From assembly GCA_032622095.1 (NCBI GenBank), contig CP136062.1, positions 200,168,828-200,232,827 of the forward strand: a DNA stretch of 64,000 bases, written 5' to 3'. The position numbers and the translations under genes are program-made. This document shows positions 23,501-34,868 of the stretch, piece after piece. How positions within the stretch are numbered: the first letter of the stretch is position 1; every line of letters starts with the position of its first letter. The stretch is from Siphonodentalium dalli. Its lineage: Eukaryota; Mollusca; Scaphopoda; Gadilida; Siphonodentaliidae. The notes beneath the pieces were generated by a model, which did no database searches, was not told the origin of the DNA, and saw only the letters and a program-made list of their open reading frames with translations.

Positions 23501-26356
23501 GTTTGAAAAATTGAAATGCAAAAGTGTTGTCTACAGCACCCGAGATTCCCAGGCGGTCACCCATCCAGGTACTAACCGGGCTCGACGTTGCTTAACTTCG
23601 GTGATCGGACGAGAACCGGTGGTTTCAACGTGATATGGCCGTAGACATAAAGTCCCTGTAATTTAAACATCATATGGCTCCACATCCACCTGTGTTTGAA
23701 AAATTGAAATGCAAAAGTTTTGTCTACAGCACCCGAGATTCCCAGGCGGTCACCCATCCAGGTACTAACCGGGCTCGACGTTGCTTAACTTCGGTGATCG
23801 GACGAGAACCGGTGGTTTCAACGTGATATGGCCGTAGACATAAAGTCCCTGTAATTTAAACATCATATGGCTCCACGTCCACCTGTGTTTGAAAAATTGA
23901 AATGCAAAAGTTTTGTCTACAGCACCCGAGATTCCCAGGCGGTCACCCATCCAGGTACTAACCGGGCTCGACGTTGCTTAACTTCGGTGATCGGACGAGA
24001 ACCGGTGGTTTCAACGTGATATGGCCGTAGACATAAAGTCCCTGTAATTTAAACATCATATGGCTCCACATCCACCTGTGTTTGAAAAATTGAAATGCAA
24101 AAGTTTTGTCTACGGCACCCTAGATTCCCAGGCGGTCACCCATCCAGGTACTAACCGGGCTCGACGTTGCTTAACTTCGGTGATCGGACGAGAACCGGTG
24201 GTTTCAACGTGATATGGCCGTAAACATAAAGTCCCTGAAATTTAAACATCATATGGCTCCACATCCACCTGTGTTTGAAAAATTGAAATGCAAAAGTTTT
24301 GTCTACAGCACCCGAGATTCCCAGGCGGTCACCCATCCAGGTACTAACCGGGCTCGACGTTGCTTAACTTCGGTGATCGGACGAGAACCGGTGGTTTCAA
24401 CGTGATATGGCCGTAGACATAAAGTCCCTGTAATAAACATCATATGGCTCCACATCCACCTGTGTTTGAAAAAATGAAATGCAAAAGTTTTGTCTACAGC
24501 ACCCGAGATTCCCAGGCGGTCACCCATCCAGGTACTAACCGGGCTCGACGTTGCTTAACTTCGGTGATCGGACGAGAACCGGTGGTTTCAACGTGATATG
24601 GCCGTAGACATAAAGTCCCTGTAATTTAAACATCATATGGCTCCACATCCACCTGTGTTTGAAAAATTGAAATGCAAAAGTTTTGTCTACGGCACCCTAG
24701 ATTCCCAGGCGGTCACCCATCCAGGTACTAACCGGGCTCGACGTTGCTTAACTTCGGTGATCGGACGAGAACCCGTGGTTTCAACGTGATATGGCCGTAA
24801 ACATAAAGTCCCTGAAATTTAAACATCATATGGCTCCACATCCACCTGTGTTTGAAAAATTGAAATGCAAAAGTTGTGTCTACAGCACCCGAGATTCCCA
24901 GGCGGTCACCCATCCAGGTACTAACCGGGCTCGACGTTGCTTAACTTCGGTGATCGGACGAGAACCGGTGGTTTCAACGTGATATGGCCGTAGACATAAA
25001 GTCCCTGTAATTTAAACATCATATGGCTCCACATCCACCTGTGTTTGAAAAATTGAAATGCAAAAGTTTTGTCTACGGCACCCTAGATTCCCAGGCGGTC
25101 ACCCATCCAGGTACTAACCGGGCTCGACGTTGCTTAACTTCGGTGATCGGACGAGAACCGGTGGTTTCAACGTGATATGGCCGTAAACATAAAGTCCCTG
25201 AAATTTAAACATCATATGGCTCCACATCCACCTGTGTTTGAAAAATTGAAATGCAAAAGTTTTGTCTACAGCACCCGAGATTCCCAGGCGGTCACCCATC
25301 CAGGTACTAACCGGGCTCGACGTTGCTTAACTTCGGTGATCGGACGAGAACCGGTGGTTTCAACGTGATATGGCCGTAGACATAAAGTCCCTGTAATAAA
25401 CATCATATGGCTCCACATCCACCTGTGTTTGAAAAAATGAAATGCAAAAGTTTTGTCTACAGCACCCGAGATTCCCAGGCGGTCACCCATCCAGGTACTA
25501 ACCGGGCTCGACGTTGCTTAACTTCGGTGATCGGACGAGAACCGGTGGTTTCAACGTGATATGGCCGTAGACATAAAGTCCCTGTAATTTAAACATCATA
25601 TGGCTCCACATCCACCTGTGTTTGAAAAATTGAAATGCAAAAGTTTTGTCTACGGCACCCTAGATTCCCAGGCGGTCACCCATCCAGGTACTAACCGGGC
25701 TCGACGTTGCTTAACTTCGGTGATCGGACGAGAACCCGTGGTTTCAACGTGATATGGCCGTAAACATAAAGTCCCTGAAATTTAAACATCATATGGCTCC
25801 ACATCCACCTGTGTTTGAAAAATTGAAATGCAAAAGTTGTGTCTACAGCACCCGAGATTCCCAGGCGGTCACCCATCCAGGTACTAACCGGGCTCGACGT
25901 TGCTTAACTTCGGTGATCGGACGAGAACCGGTGGTTTCAACGTGATATGGCCGTAGACATAAAGTCCCTGTAATTTAAGCATCATATGGCTCCACATCCA
26001 CCTGTGTTTGAAAAATTGAAATGCAAAAGTTTTGTCTACAGCACCCGAGATTCCCAGGCGGTCACCCATCCAGGTACTAACCCGGCTCGACTTTGCTTAA
26101 CTTCGGTGATCGGACGAGAACCGGTGGTTTCAACGTGATATGGCCGTAGACATAAAGTCCCTGTAATTTAAACATCATATGGCTCCACATCCACCTGTGT
26201 TTGAAAAATTGAAATGCAAAAGTTTTGTCTACAGCACCCGAGATTCCCAGGCGGTCACCCATCCAGGTACTAACCGGTCTCGACGTTGCTTAACTTCGGT
26301 GATCGGACGAGAACCGGTGGTTTCAACGTGATATGGCCGTAGACATAAAGTCCCTT
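17301..26356 (-). repeat. 10-unit higher-order repeats of 1928 bp, with 7- and 5-unit derivatives
   Basis: A 2-bp deletion in the upstream element (gtaataaac) occurs at 17301, 19229, 21157, 22506, 24434 and 25397. The spacings are 1928, 1928, 1349, 1928 and 963 bp, that is 10, 10, 7, 10 and 5 units, each less 2 bp. A second marker (ccctttaattttaac, near 18256, 20184, 21533, 23462 and 26353) follows the same spacing. The 5-unit step duplicates private markers (gaaaaaatg at 24470 and 25433; agaacccgtgg at about 24770 and 25733), so it is a recent tandem duplication. Confidence 0.87.
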
Positions 26357-26998
26357 TAATTTTAACATCATATGGCTCTACATCCACCTGTGTTTGAAAA
26401 ATTGAAATGCAAAAGTTTTGTCTACAGCACCCGAGATTCCCAGGCGGTCACCCATCCAGGTACTAACCGGGCTCGACGTTGCTTAACTTCGGTGATCGGA
26501 CGAGAACCGGTGGTTTCAACGTGATATGGCCGTAGACATAAAGTCCCTGTAATTTAAACATCATATGGCTCCACATCCACCTGTGTTTGAAAAATTGAAA
26601 TGCAAAAGTTTTGTCTACAGCACCCGAGATTCCCAGGCGGTCACCCATCCAGGTACTAACCGGGCTCGACGTTGCTTAACTTCGGTGATCGGACGAGAAC
26701 CGGTGGTTTCAACGTGATATGGCCGTAGACATAAAGTCCCTGTAATTTAAACATCATATGGCTCCACGTCCACCTGTGTTTGAAAAATTTAAATGCAAAA
26801 GTTTTGTCTACAGCACCCGAGATTCCCAGGCGGTCACCCATCCAGGTACTAACCGGGCTCGACGTTGCTTAACTTCGGTGATCGGACGAGAACCGGTGGT
26901 TTCAACGTGATATGGCCGTAGACATAAAGTCCCTGTAATTTAAACATCATATGGCTCCACATCCACCTGTGTTTGAAAAATTGAAATGCAAAAGTTTT

Positions 26999-29900
26999 GT
27001 CTACGGCACCCTAGATTCCCAGGCGGTCACCCATCCAGGTACTAACCGGGCTCGACGTTGCTTAACTTCGGTGATCGGACGAGAACCGGTGGTTTCAACG
27101 TGATATGGCCGTAAACATAAAGTCCCTGAAATTTAAACATCATATGGCTCCACATCCACCTGTGTTTGAAAAATTGAAATGCAAAAGTTGTGTCTACAGC
27201 ACCCGAGATTCTCAGGCGGTCACCCATCCAGGTACTAACCGGGCTCGACGTTGTTTAACTTCGGTGATCGGACGAGAACCGGTGGTTTCAACGTGATATG
27301 GCCGTAGACATAAAGTCCCTGTAATTTAAACATCATATGGCTCCACATCCACCTGTGTTTGAAAAATTGAAATGCAAAAGTTTTGTCTACAGCACCCGAG
27401 ATTCCCAGGCGGTCACCCATCCAGGTACTAACCGGGCTCGACGTTGCTTAACTTCGGTGATCGGACGAGAACCGGTGGTTTCAACGTGAAATGGCCGTAG
27501 ACATAAAGTCCCTGTAATTTAAACATCATATGGCTCCACATCCACCTGTGTTTGAAAAATTGAAATGCAAAAGTTTTGTCTACAGCACCCGAGATTCCCA
27601 GGCGGTCACCCATCCAGGTACTAACCGGGCTCGACGTTGCTTAACTTCGGTGATCGGACGAGAACCGGTGGTTTCAACGTGATATGGCCGTAGACATAAA
27701 GTCCCTGTAATTTAAACATCATATGGCTCCACATCCACCTGTGTTTGAAAAATTGAAATGCAAAAGTTTTGTCTACAGCACCCGAGATTCCCAGGCGGTC
27801 ACCCATCCAGGTACTAACCGGGCTCGACGTTGCTTAACTTCGGTGATCGGACGAGAACCGGTGGTTTCAACGTGATATGGCCGTAGACATAAAGTCCCTG
27901 TAATTTAAACATCATATGGCTCCACATCCACCTGTGTTTGAAAAATTGAAATGCAAAAGTTTTGTCTACGGCACCCTAGATTCCCAGGCGGTCACCCATC
28001 CAGGTACTAACCGGGCTCGACGTTGCTTAACTTCGGTGATCGGACGAGAACCGGTGGTTTCAACGTGATATGGCCGTAAACATAAAGTCCCTGAAATTTA
28101 AACATCATATGGCTCCACATCCACCTGTGTTTGTAAAATTGAAATGCAAAAGTTGTGTCTACAGCACCCGAGATTCCCAGGCGGTCACCCATCCAGGTAC
28201 TAACCGGTCTCGACGTTGCTTAACTTCGGTGATCGGACGAGAACCGGTGGTTTCAACGTGATATGGCCGTAGACATAAAGTCCCTTTAATTTTAACATCA
28301 TATGGCTCTACATCCACCTGTGTTTGAAAAATTGAAATGCAAAAGTTTTGTCTACAGCACCCGAGATTCCCAGGCGGTCACCCATCCAGGTACTAACCGG
28401 GCTCGACGTTGCTTAACTTCGGTGATCGGACGAGAACCGGTGGTTTCAACGTGATATGGCCGTAGACATAAAGTCCCTGTAATTTAAACATCATATGGCT
28501 CCACATCCACCTGTGTTTGAAAAATTGAAATGCAAAAGTTTTGTCTACAGCACCCGAGATTCCCAGGCGGTCACCCATCCAGGTACTAACCGGGCTCGAC
28601 GTTGCTTAACTTCGGTGATCGGACGAGAACCGGTGGTTTCAACGTGATATGGCCGTAGACATAAAGTCCCTGTAATTTAAACATCATATGGCTCCACGTC
28701 CACCTGTGTTTGAAAAATTGAAATGCAAAAGTTTTGTCTACAGCACCCGAGATTCCCAGGCGGTCACCCATCCAGGTACTAACCGGGCTCGACGTTGCTT
28801 AACTTCGGTGATCGGACGAGAACCGGTGATTTCAACGTGATATGGCCGTAGACATAAAGTCCCTGTAATTTAAACATCTTATGGCTCCACATCCACCTGT
28901 GTTTGAAAAATTGAAATGCAAAAGTTTTGTCTACGGCACCCTAGATTCCCAGGCGGTCACCCATCCAGGTACTAACCGGGCTCGACGTTGCTTAACTTCG
29001 GTGATCGGACGAGAACCGGTGGTTTCAACGTGATATGGCCGTAAACATAAAGTCCCTGAAATTTAAACATCATATGGCTCCACATCCACCTGTGTTTGAA
29101 AAATTGAAATGCAAAAGTTGTGTCTACAGCACCCGAGATTCTCAGGCGGTCACCCATCCAGGTACTAACCGGGCTCGACGTTGTTTAACTTCGGTGATCG
29201 GACGAGAACCGGTGGTTTCAACGTGATATGGCCGTAGACATAAAGTCCCTGTAATTTAAACATCATATGGCTCCACATCCACCTGTGTTTGAAAAATTGA
29301 AATGCAAAAGTTTTGTCTACAGCACCCGAGATTCCCAGGCGGTCACCCATCCAGGTACTAACCGGGCTCGACGTTGCTTAACTTCGGTGATCGGACGAGA
29401 ACCGGTGGTTTCAACGTGAAATGGCCGTAGACATAAAGTCCCTGTAATTTAAACATCATATGGCTCCACATCCACCTGTGTTTGAAAAATTGAAATGCAA
29501 AAGTTTTGTCTACAGCACCCGAGATTCCCAGGCGGTCACCCATCCAGGTACTAACCGGGCTCGACGTTGCTTAACTTCGGTGATCGGACGAGAACCGGTG
29601 GTTTCAACGTGATATGGCCGTAGACATAAAGTCCCTGTAATTTAAACATCATATGGCTCCACATCCACCTGTGTTTGAAAAATTGAAATGCAAAAGTTTT
29701 GTCTACAGCACCCGAGATTCCCAGGCGGTCACCCATCCAGGTACTAACCGGGCTCGACGTTGCTTAACTTCGGTGATCGGACGAGAACCGGTGGTTTCAA
29801 CGTGATATGGCCGTAGACATAAAGTCCCTGTAATTTAAACATCATATGGCTCCACATCCACCTGTGTTTGAAAAATTGAAATGCAAAAGTTTTGTCTACG

Positions 29901-31670
29901 GCACCCTAGATTCCCAGGCGGTCACCCATCCAGGTACTAACCGGGCTCGACGTTGCTTAACTTCGGTGATCGGACGAGAACCGGTGGTTTCAACGTGATA
30001 TGGCCGTAAACATAAAGTCCCTGAAATTTAAACATCATATGGCTCCACATCCACCTGTGTTTGTAAAATTGAAATGCAAAAGTTGTGTCTACAGCACCCG
30101 AGATTCCCAGGCGGTCACCCATCCAGGTACTAACCGGTCTCGACGTTGCTTAACTTCGGTGATCGGACGAGAACCGGTGGTTTCAACGTGATATGGCCGT
30201 AGACATAAAGTCCCTTTAATTTTAACATCATATGGCTCTACATCCACCTGTGTTTGAAAAATTGAAATGCAAAAGTTTTGTCTACAGCACCCGAGATTCC
30301 CAGGCGGTCACCCATCCAGGTACTAACCGGGCTCGACGTTGCTTAACTTCGGTGATCGGACGAGAACCGGTGGTTTCAACGTGATATGGCCGTAGACATA
30401 AAGTCCCTGTAATTTAAACATCATATGGCTCCACATCCACCTGTGTTTGAAAAATTGAAATGCAAAAGTTTTGTCTACAGCACCCGAGATTCCCAGGCGG
30501 TCACCCATCCAGGTACTAACCGGGCTCGACGTTGCTTAACTTCGGTGATCGGACGAGAACCGGTGGTTTCAACGTGATATGGCCGTAGACATAAAGTCCC
30601 TGTAATTTAAACATCATATGGCTCCACGTCCACCTGTGTTTGAAAAATTGAAATGCAAAAGTTTTGTCTACAGCACCCGAGATTCCCAGGCGGTCACCCA
30701 TCCAGGTACTAACCGGGCTCGACGTTGCTTAACTTCGGTGATCGGACGAGAACCGGTGATTTCAACGTGATATGGCCGTAGACATAAAGTCCCTGTAATT
30801 TAAACATCTTATGGCTCCACATCCACCTGTGTTTGAAAAATTGAAATGCAAAAGTTTTGTCTACGGCACCCTAGATTCCCAGGCGGTCACCCATCCAGGT
30901 ACTAACCGGGCTCGACGTTGCTTAACTTCGGTGATCGGACGAGAACCGGTGGTTTCAACGTGATATGGCCGTAAACATAAAGTCCCTGAAATTTAAACAT
31001 CATATGGCTCCACATCCACCTGTGTTTGAAAAATTGAAATGCAAAAGTTGTGTCTACAGCACCCGAGATTCTCAGGCGGTCACCCATCCAGGTACTAACC
31101 GGGCTCGACGTTGTTTAACTTCGGTGATCGGACGAGAACCGGTGGTTTCAACGTGATATGGCCGTAGACATAAAGTCCCTGTAATTTAAACATCATATGG
31201 CTCCACATCCACCTGTGTTTGAAAAATTGAAATGCAAAAGTTTTGTCTACAGCACCCGAGATTCCCAGGCGGTCACCCATCCAGGTACTAACCGGGCTCG
31301 ACGTTGCTTAACTTCGGTGATCGGACGAGAACCGGTGGTTTCAACGTGAAATGGCCGTAGACATAAAGTCCCTGTAATTTAAACATCATATGGCTCCACA
31401 TCCACCTGTGTTTGAAAAATTGAAATGCAAAAGTTTTGTCTACAGCACCCGAGATTCCCAGGCGGTCACCCATCCAGGTACTAACCGGGCTCGACGTTGC
31501 TTAACTTCGGTGATCGGACGAGAACCGGTGGTTTCAACGTGATATGGCCGTAGACATAAAGTCCCTGTAATTTAAACATCATATGGCTCCACATCCACCT
31601 GTGTTTGAAAAATTGAAATGCAAAAGTTTTGTCTACAGCACCCGAGATTCCCAGGCGGTCACCCATCCAG
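26999..31670 (-). repeat. 10-unit higher-order repeat of 1930 bp, two and a half copies
   Basis: Copies begin at about 26999, 28929 and 30859, spacing 1930 bp, exactly 10 units. Linked markers recur in each: gattctcagg, cgttgtttaac and cgtgaaatgg (27488, 29418, 31348). The spacer change tgtttgtaaaattg appears in the first two (28131, 30061). One change (ccggtgatttc near 28826 and 30756) is missing from the matching place at 26896, which shows the order of events. The third copy is cut off at about 31.67 kb. Confidence 0.87.
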
Positions 31671-32166
31671 GTACTAACCGGGCTCGACGTTGCTTAACTT
31701 CGGTGATCGGACGAGAACCGGTGGTTTCAACGTGATATGGCCGTAGACATAAAGTCCCTGTAATTTAAACATCATATGGCTCCACATCCACCTGTGTTTG
31801 AAAAATTGAAATGCAAAAGTTTTGTCTACAGCACCCGAGATTCCCAGGCGGTCACCCATCCAGGTACTAACCGGGCTCGACGTTGCTTAACTTCGGTGAT
31901 CGGACGAGAACCGGTGGTTTCAACGTGATATGGCCGTAGACATAAAGTCCCTGTAATTTAAACATCATATGGCTCCACATCCACCTGTGTTTAAAAATTG
32001 AAATGCAAAAGTTTTGTCTACAGCACCCGAGATTCCCAGGCGGTCACCCATCCAGGTACTAACCGGGCTCGACGTTGCTTAACTTCGGTGATCGGACGAG
32101 AACCGGTGGTTTCAACGTGATATGGCCGTAGACATAAAGTCCCTGTAATTTAAACATCATATGGCT

Positions 32167-32254
32167 CCACATCCACCTGTGTTTGAAAAATTGAAATGCA
32201 AAAGTTTTGTCCACATCCACCTGTGTTTGAAAAATTGAAATGCAAAAGTTTTGT
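32167..32254. repeat. 44-bp spacer duplication, third occurrence
   Basis: The spacer segment is doubled at 32167-32210 and 32211-32254, next to the gene at 32253, as at 4271 and 7419. It therefore supplies two sets of T-runs to any transcript reaching it. Confidence 0.92.
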
Positions 32255-32376
32255 CTACAGCACCCGAGATTCCCAGGCGGTCACCCATCCAGGTACTAAC
32301 CGGGCTCGACGTTGCTTAACTTCGGTGATCGGACGAGAACCGGTACCCGTGGTTTCAACGTGATATGGCCGTAGAC
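32253..32376 (-). rRNA. 5S rRNA gene with 6-nt insertion, downstream of a terminator-less copy
   Basis: This 124-nt copy has the ACGGGT insertion. It lies directly downstream of the gene at 32452-32569, which has no T4 run of its own, so it may be included in a read-through transcript. Its own terminators are intact and doubled. Confidence 0.88.
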
Positions 32377-32451
32377 ATAAAGTCCCTGTAATTTAAACAT
32401 CATATGGCTCCACATCCACCTGTGTTTGAATAATTGAAATGCATAAGTTTT

Positions 32452-32569
32452 GTCTACAGCACCCGAGATTCCCAGGCGGTCACCCATCCAGGTACTAACC
32501 GGGCTCGACGTTGATTAACTTCGGTGATCGGACGAGAACCGGTGGTTTCAACGTGATATGGCCGTAGAC
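32452..32569 (-). rRNA. 5S rRNA gene lacking any T4 terminator in its spacer
   Basis: This 118-nt copy carries the A-box landmark change (tgattaac). Its downstream spacer has two defects: gcataag instead of gcaaaag breaks the proximal T4, and gaataattg breaks the distal T5. Reading the minus strand from 32451 to 32377 the longest T-run is three. The next T4 is at 32244-32247, beyond the following 5S gene, so Pol III would be expected to make a two-gene RNA of about 326 nt. Transcription itself is not shown by sequence. Confidence 0.88.
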
Positions 32570-32837
32570 ATAAAGTCCCTGTAATTTAAACATCATATGG
32601 CTCCACATCCACCTGTGTTTGAAAAATTGAAATGCAAAAGTTTTGTCTACAGCACCCGAGATTCCCAGGCGGTCACCCATCCAGGTACTAACCGGGCTCG
32701 ACGTTGCTTAACTTCGGTGATCGGACGAGAACCGCTGGTTTCAACGTGATATGGCCGTAGACATAAAGTCCCTGTAATTTAAACATCATATGGCTCCACA
32801 TCCACCTGTGTTTGAAAAATTGAAATGCAAAAGTTTT

Positions 32838-32961
32838 GTCTACAGCACCCGAGATTCCCAGGCGTTCACCCATCCAGGTACTAACCGGGCTCGACGTTGC
32901 TTAACTTCAGTGATCGGACGAGAACCGGTACCCGTGGTTTCAACTTGATATGGCCGTAGAC
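32838..32961 (-). rRNA. 5S rRNA gene with 6-nt insertion (third-unit equivalent)
   Basis: This 124-nt copy corresponds to 1992, 4947 and 8090. It adds cttcagtgat in place of cttcggtgat, and its upstream spacer has catgtg. Confidence 0.87.
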
Positions 32962-34773
32962 ATAAAGTCCCTGTAATTTAAACATCATATGGCTCCACAT
33001 CCACATGTGTTTGAAAAATTGAAATGCAAAAGTTTTGTCTACAGCACCCGAGATTCCCAGGCGGTCACCCATCCAGGTACTAACCGGGCTCGACGTTGCT
33101 TAACTTCGGTGATCGGACGAGAACCGGTGGTTTCAACGTGATATGGCCGTAGACATAAAGTCCCTGTAATTTAAACATCATATGGCTCCACATCCACCTG
33201 TGTTTGAAAAATTGAAATGCAAAAGTTTTGTCTACAGCACCCGAGATTCCCAGGCGGTCACCCATCCAGGTACTAACCGGGCTCGACGTTGCTTAACTTC
33301 GGTGATCGGACGAGAACCGGTGGTTTCGACGTGATATGGCCGTAGACATAAAGTCCCTGTAATTTAAACATCATATGGCTCCACATCCACCTGTGTTTGA
33401 AAAATTGAAATGCAAAAGTTTTGTCTACAGCACCCGAGATTCCCAGGCGGTCACCCATCCAGGTACTAACCGGGCTCGACGTTGCTTAACTTCGGTGATC
33501 GGACGAGAACCGGTGGTTTCAACGTGATATGGCCGTAGACATAAAGTCACTGTAATTTAAACATCATATGGCTCCACATCCACCTGTGTTTGAAAAATTG
33601 AAATGCAAAAGTTTTGTCTACAGCACCCGAGATTCCCAGGCGGTCACCCATCCAGGTACTAACCGGGCTCGACGTTGCTTAACTTCGGTGATCGGACGAG
33701 AACCGGTGGTTTCAACGTAATATGGCCGTAGACATAAAGTCCCTGTAATTTAAACATCATATGGCTCCACATCCACCTGTGTTTGAAAAATTGAAATGCA
33801 AAAGTTTTGTCTACAGCACCCGAGATTCCCAGCCGGTCACCCATCCAGGTACTAACCGGGCTCGACGTTGCTTAACTTCGGTGATCGGACGAGAACCGGT
33901 GGTTTCAACGTGATATGGCCGTAGACATAAAGTCCCTGTAATTTAAACATCATATGGCTCCACATCCACCTGTGTTTGAAAAATTGAAATGCAAAAGTTT
34001 TGTCTACAGCACCCGAGATTCCCAGGCGGTCACCCATCCAGGTACTAACCGGGCTCGACGTTGCTTAACTTCGGTGATCGGACGAGAACCGGTGGTTTCA
34101 ACGTGATATGGCCGTAGACATAAAGTCCCTGTAATTTAAACATCATATGGCTCCACATCCACCTGTGTTTGAAAAATTGAAATGCAAAAGTTTTGTCTAC
34201 AGCACCCGAGATTCCCAGGCGGTCACCCATCCAGGTACTAACCGGGCTCGACGTTGCTTAACTTCGGTGATCGGACGAGAACCGGTGGTTTCAACGTGAT
34301 ATGGCCGTAGACATAAAGTCCCTGTAATTTAAACATCATATGGCTCCACATCCACCTGTGTTTGAAAAATTGAAATGCAAAAGTTTTGTCTACAGCACCC
34401 GAGATTCCCAAGCGGTCACCCATCCAGGTACTAACCGGGCTCGACGTTGTTTAACTTCGGTGATCGGAGGAGAACCGGTGGTTTCAACGTGATATGGCCG
34501 TAGACATAAAGTCCCTGTAATTTAAACATCATATGGCTCCACATCCACCTGTGTTTGAAAAATTGAAATGCAAAAGTTTTGTCTACAGCACCCGAGATTC
34601 CCAGGCGGTCACCCATCCAGGTACTAACCGGGCTCGACGTTGCTTAACTTCGGTGATCGGACGAGAACCGGTGGTTTCAACGTGATGTGGTCGTAGACAT
34701 AAAGTCCCTGTAATTTAAACATCATATGGCTCCACATCCACCTGTGTTTGAAAAATTGAAATGCAAAAGTTTT

Positions 34774-34868
34774 GTCTACAGCACCCGAGATTCTAAACCC
34801 GGCTCGACTTTGCTTAACTTCGGTGATCGGACGAGAACCGGTGGTTTCAACGTGATATGGCCGTAGAC
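34774..34868 (-). pseudogene. 5S pseudogene missing the C-box
   Basis: This copy is 95 nt. Bases corresponding to nt 75-98, which hold the whole C-box, are absent and one a is added at the joint (gattctaaaccc). The C-box is the main contact of TFIIIA on 5S genes, so transcription should be lost, and helix IV/V of the RNA would be destroyed. The 5' half, the A-box with the acccggctcgacttt variant, the spacer and the upstream element are normal. It lies just left of a stretch with many one-base indels, so an assembly error is possible. Confidence 0.85.

Larger units (their letters stand above)
31860..34773 (-). repeat. Second location of the block A/B landmark order and 23-unit markers
   Basis: The landmark series of 7.1-10.9 kb reappears about 24.75 kb to the right: the short spacer gtttaaaaattg (31991, compare 7243), the 44-bp duplication (32167), the 6-nt insertion genes (32253, 32838), catgtg (33004), tttcgacg (33326), agtcactg (33545), cagccgg (33831), ccaagcgg (34410), ggaggag (34467) and gatgtggtcg (34685). 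This is a segmental duplication within the array; the copy has private changes of its own. Confidence 0.82.
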
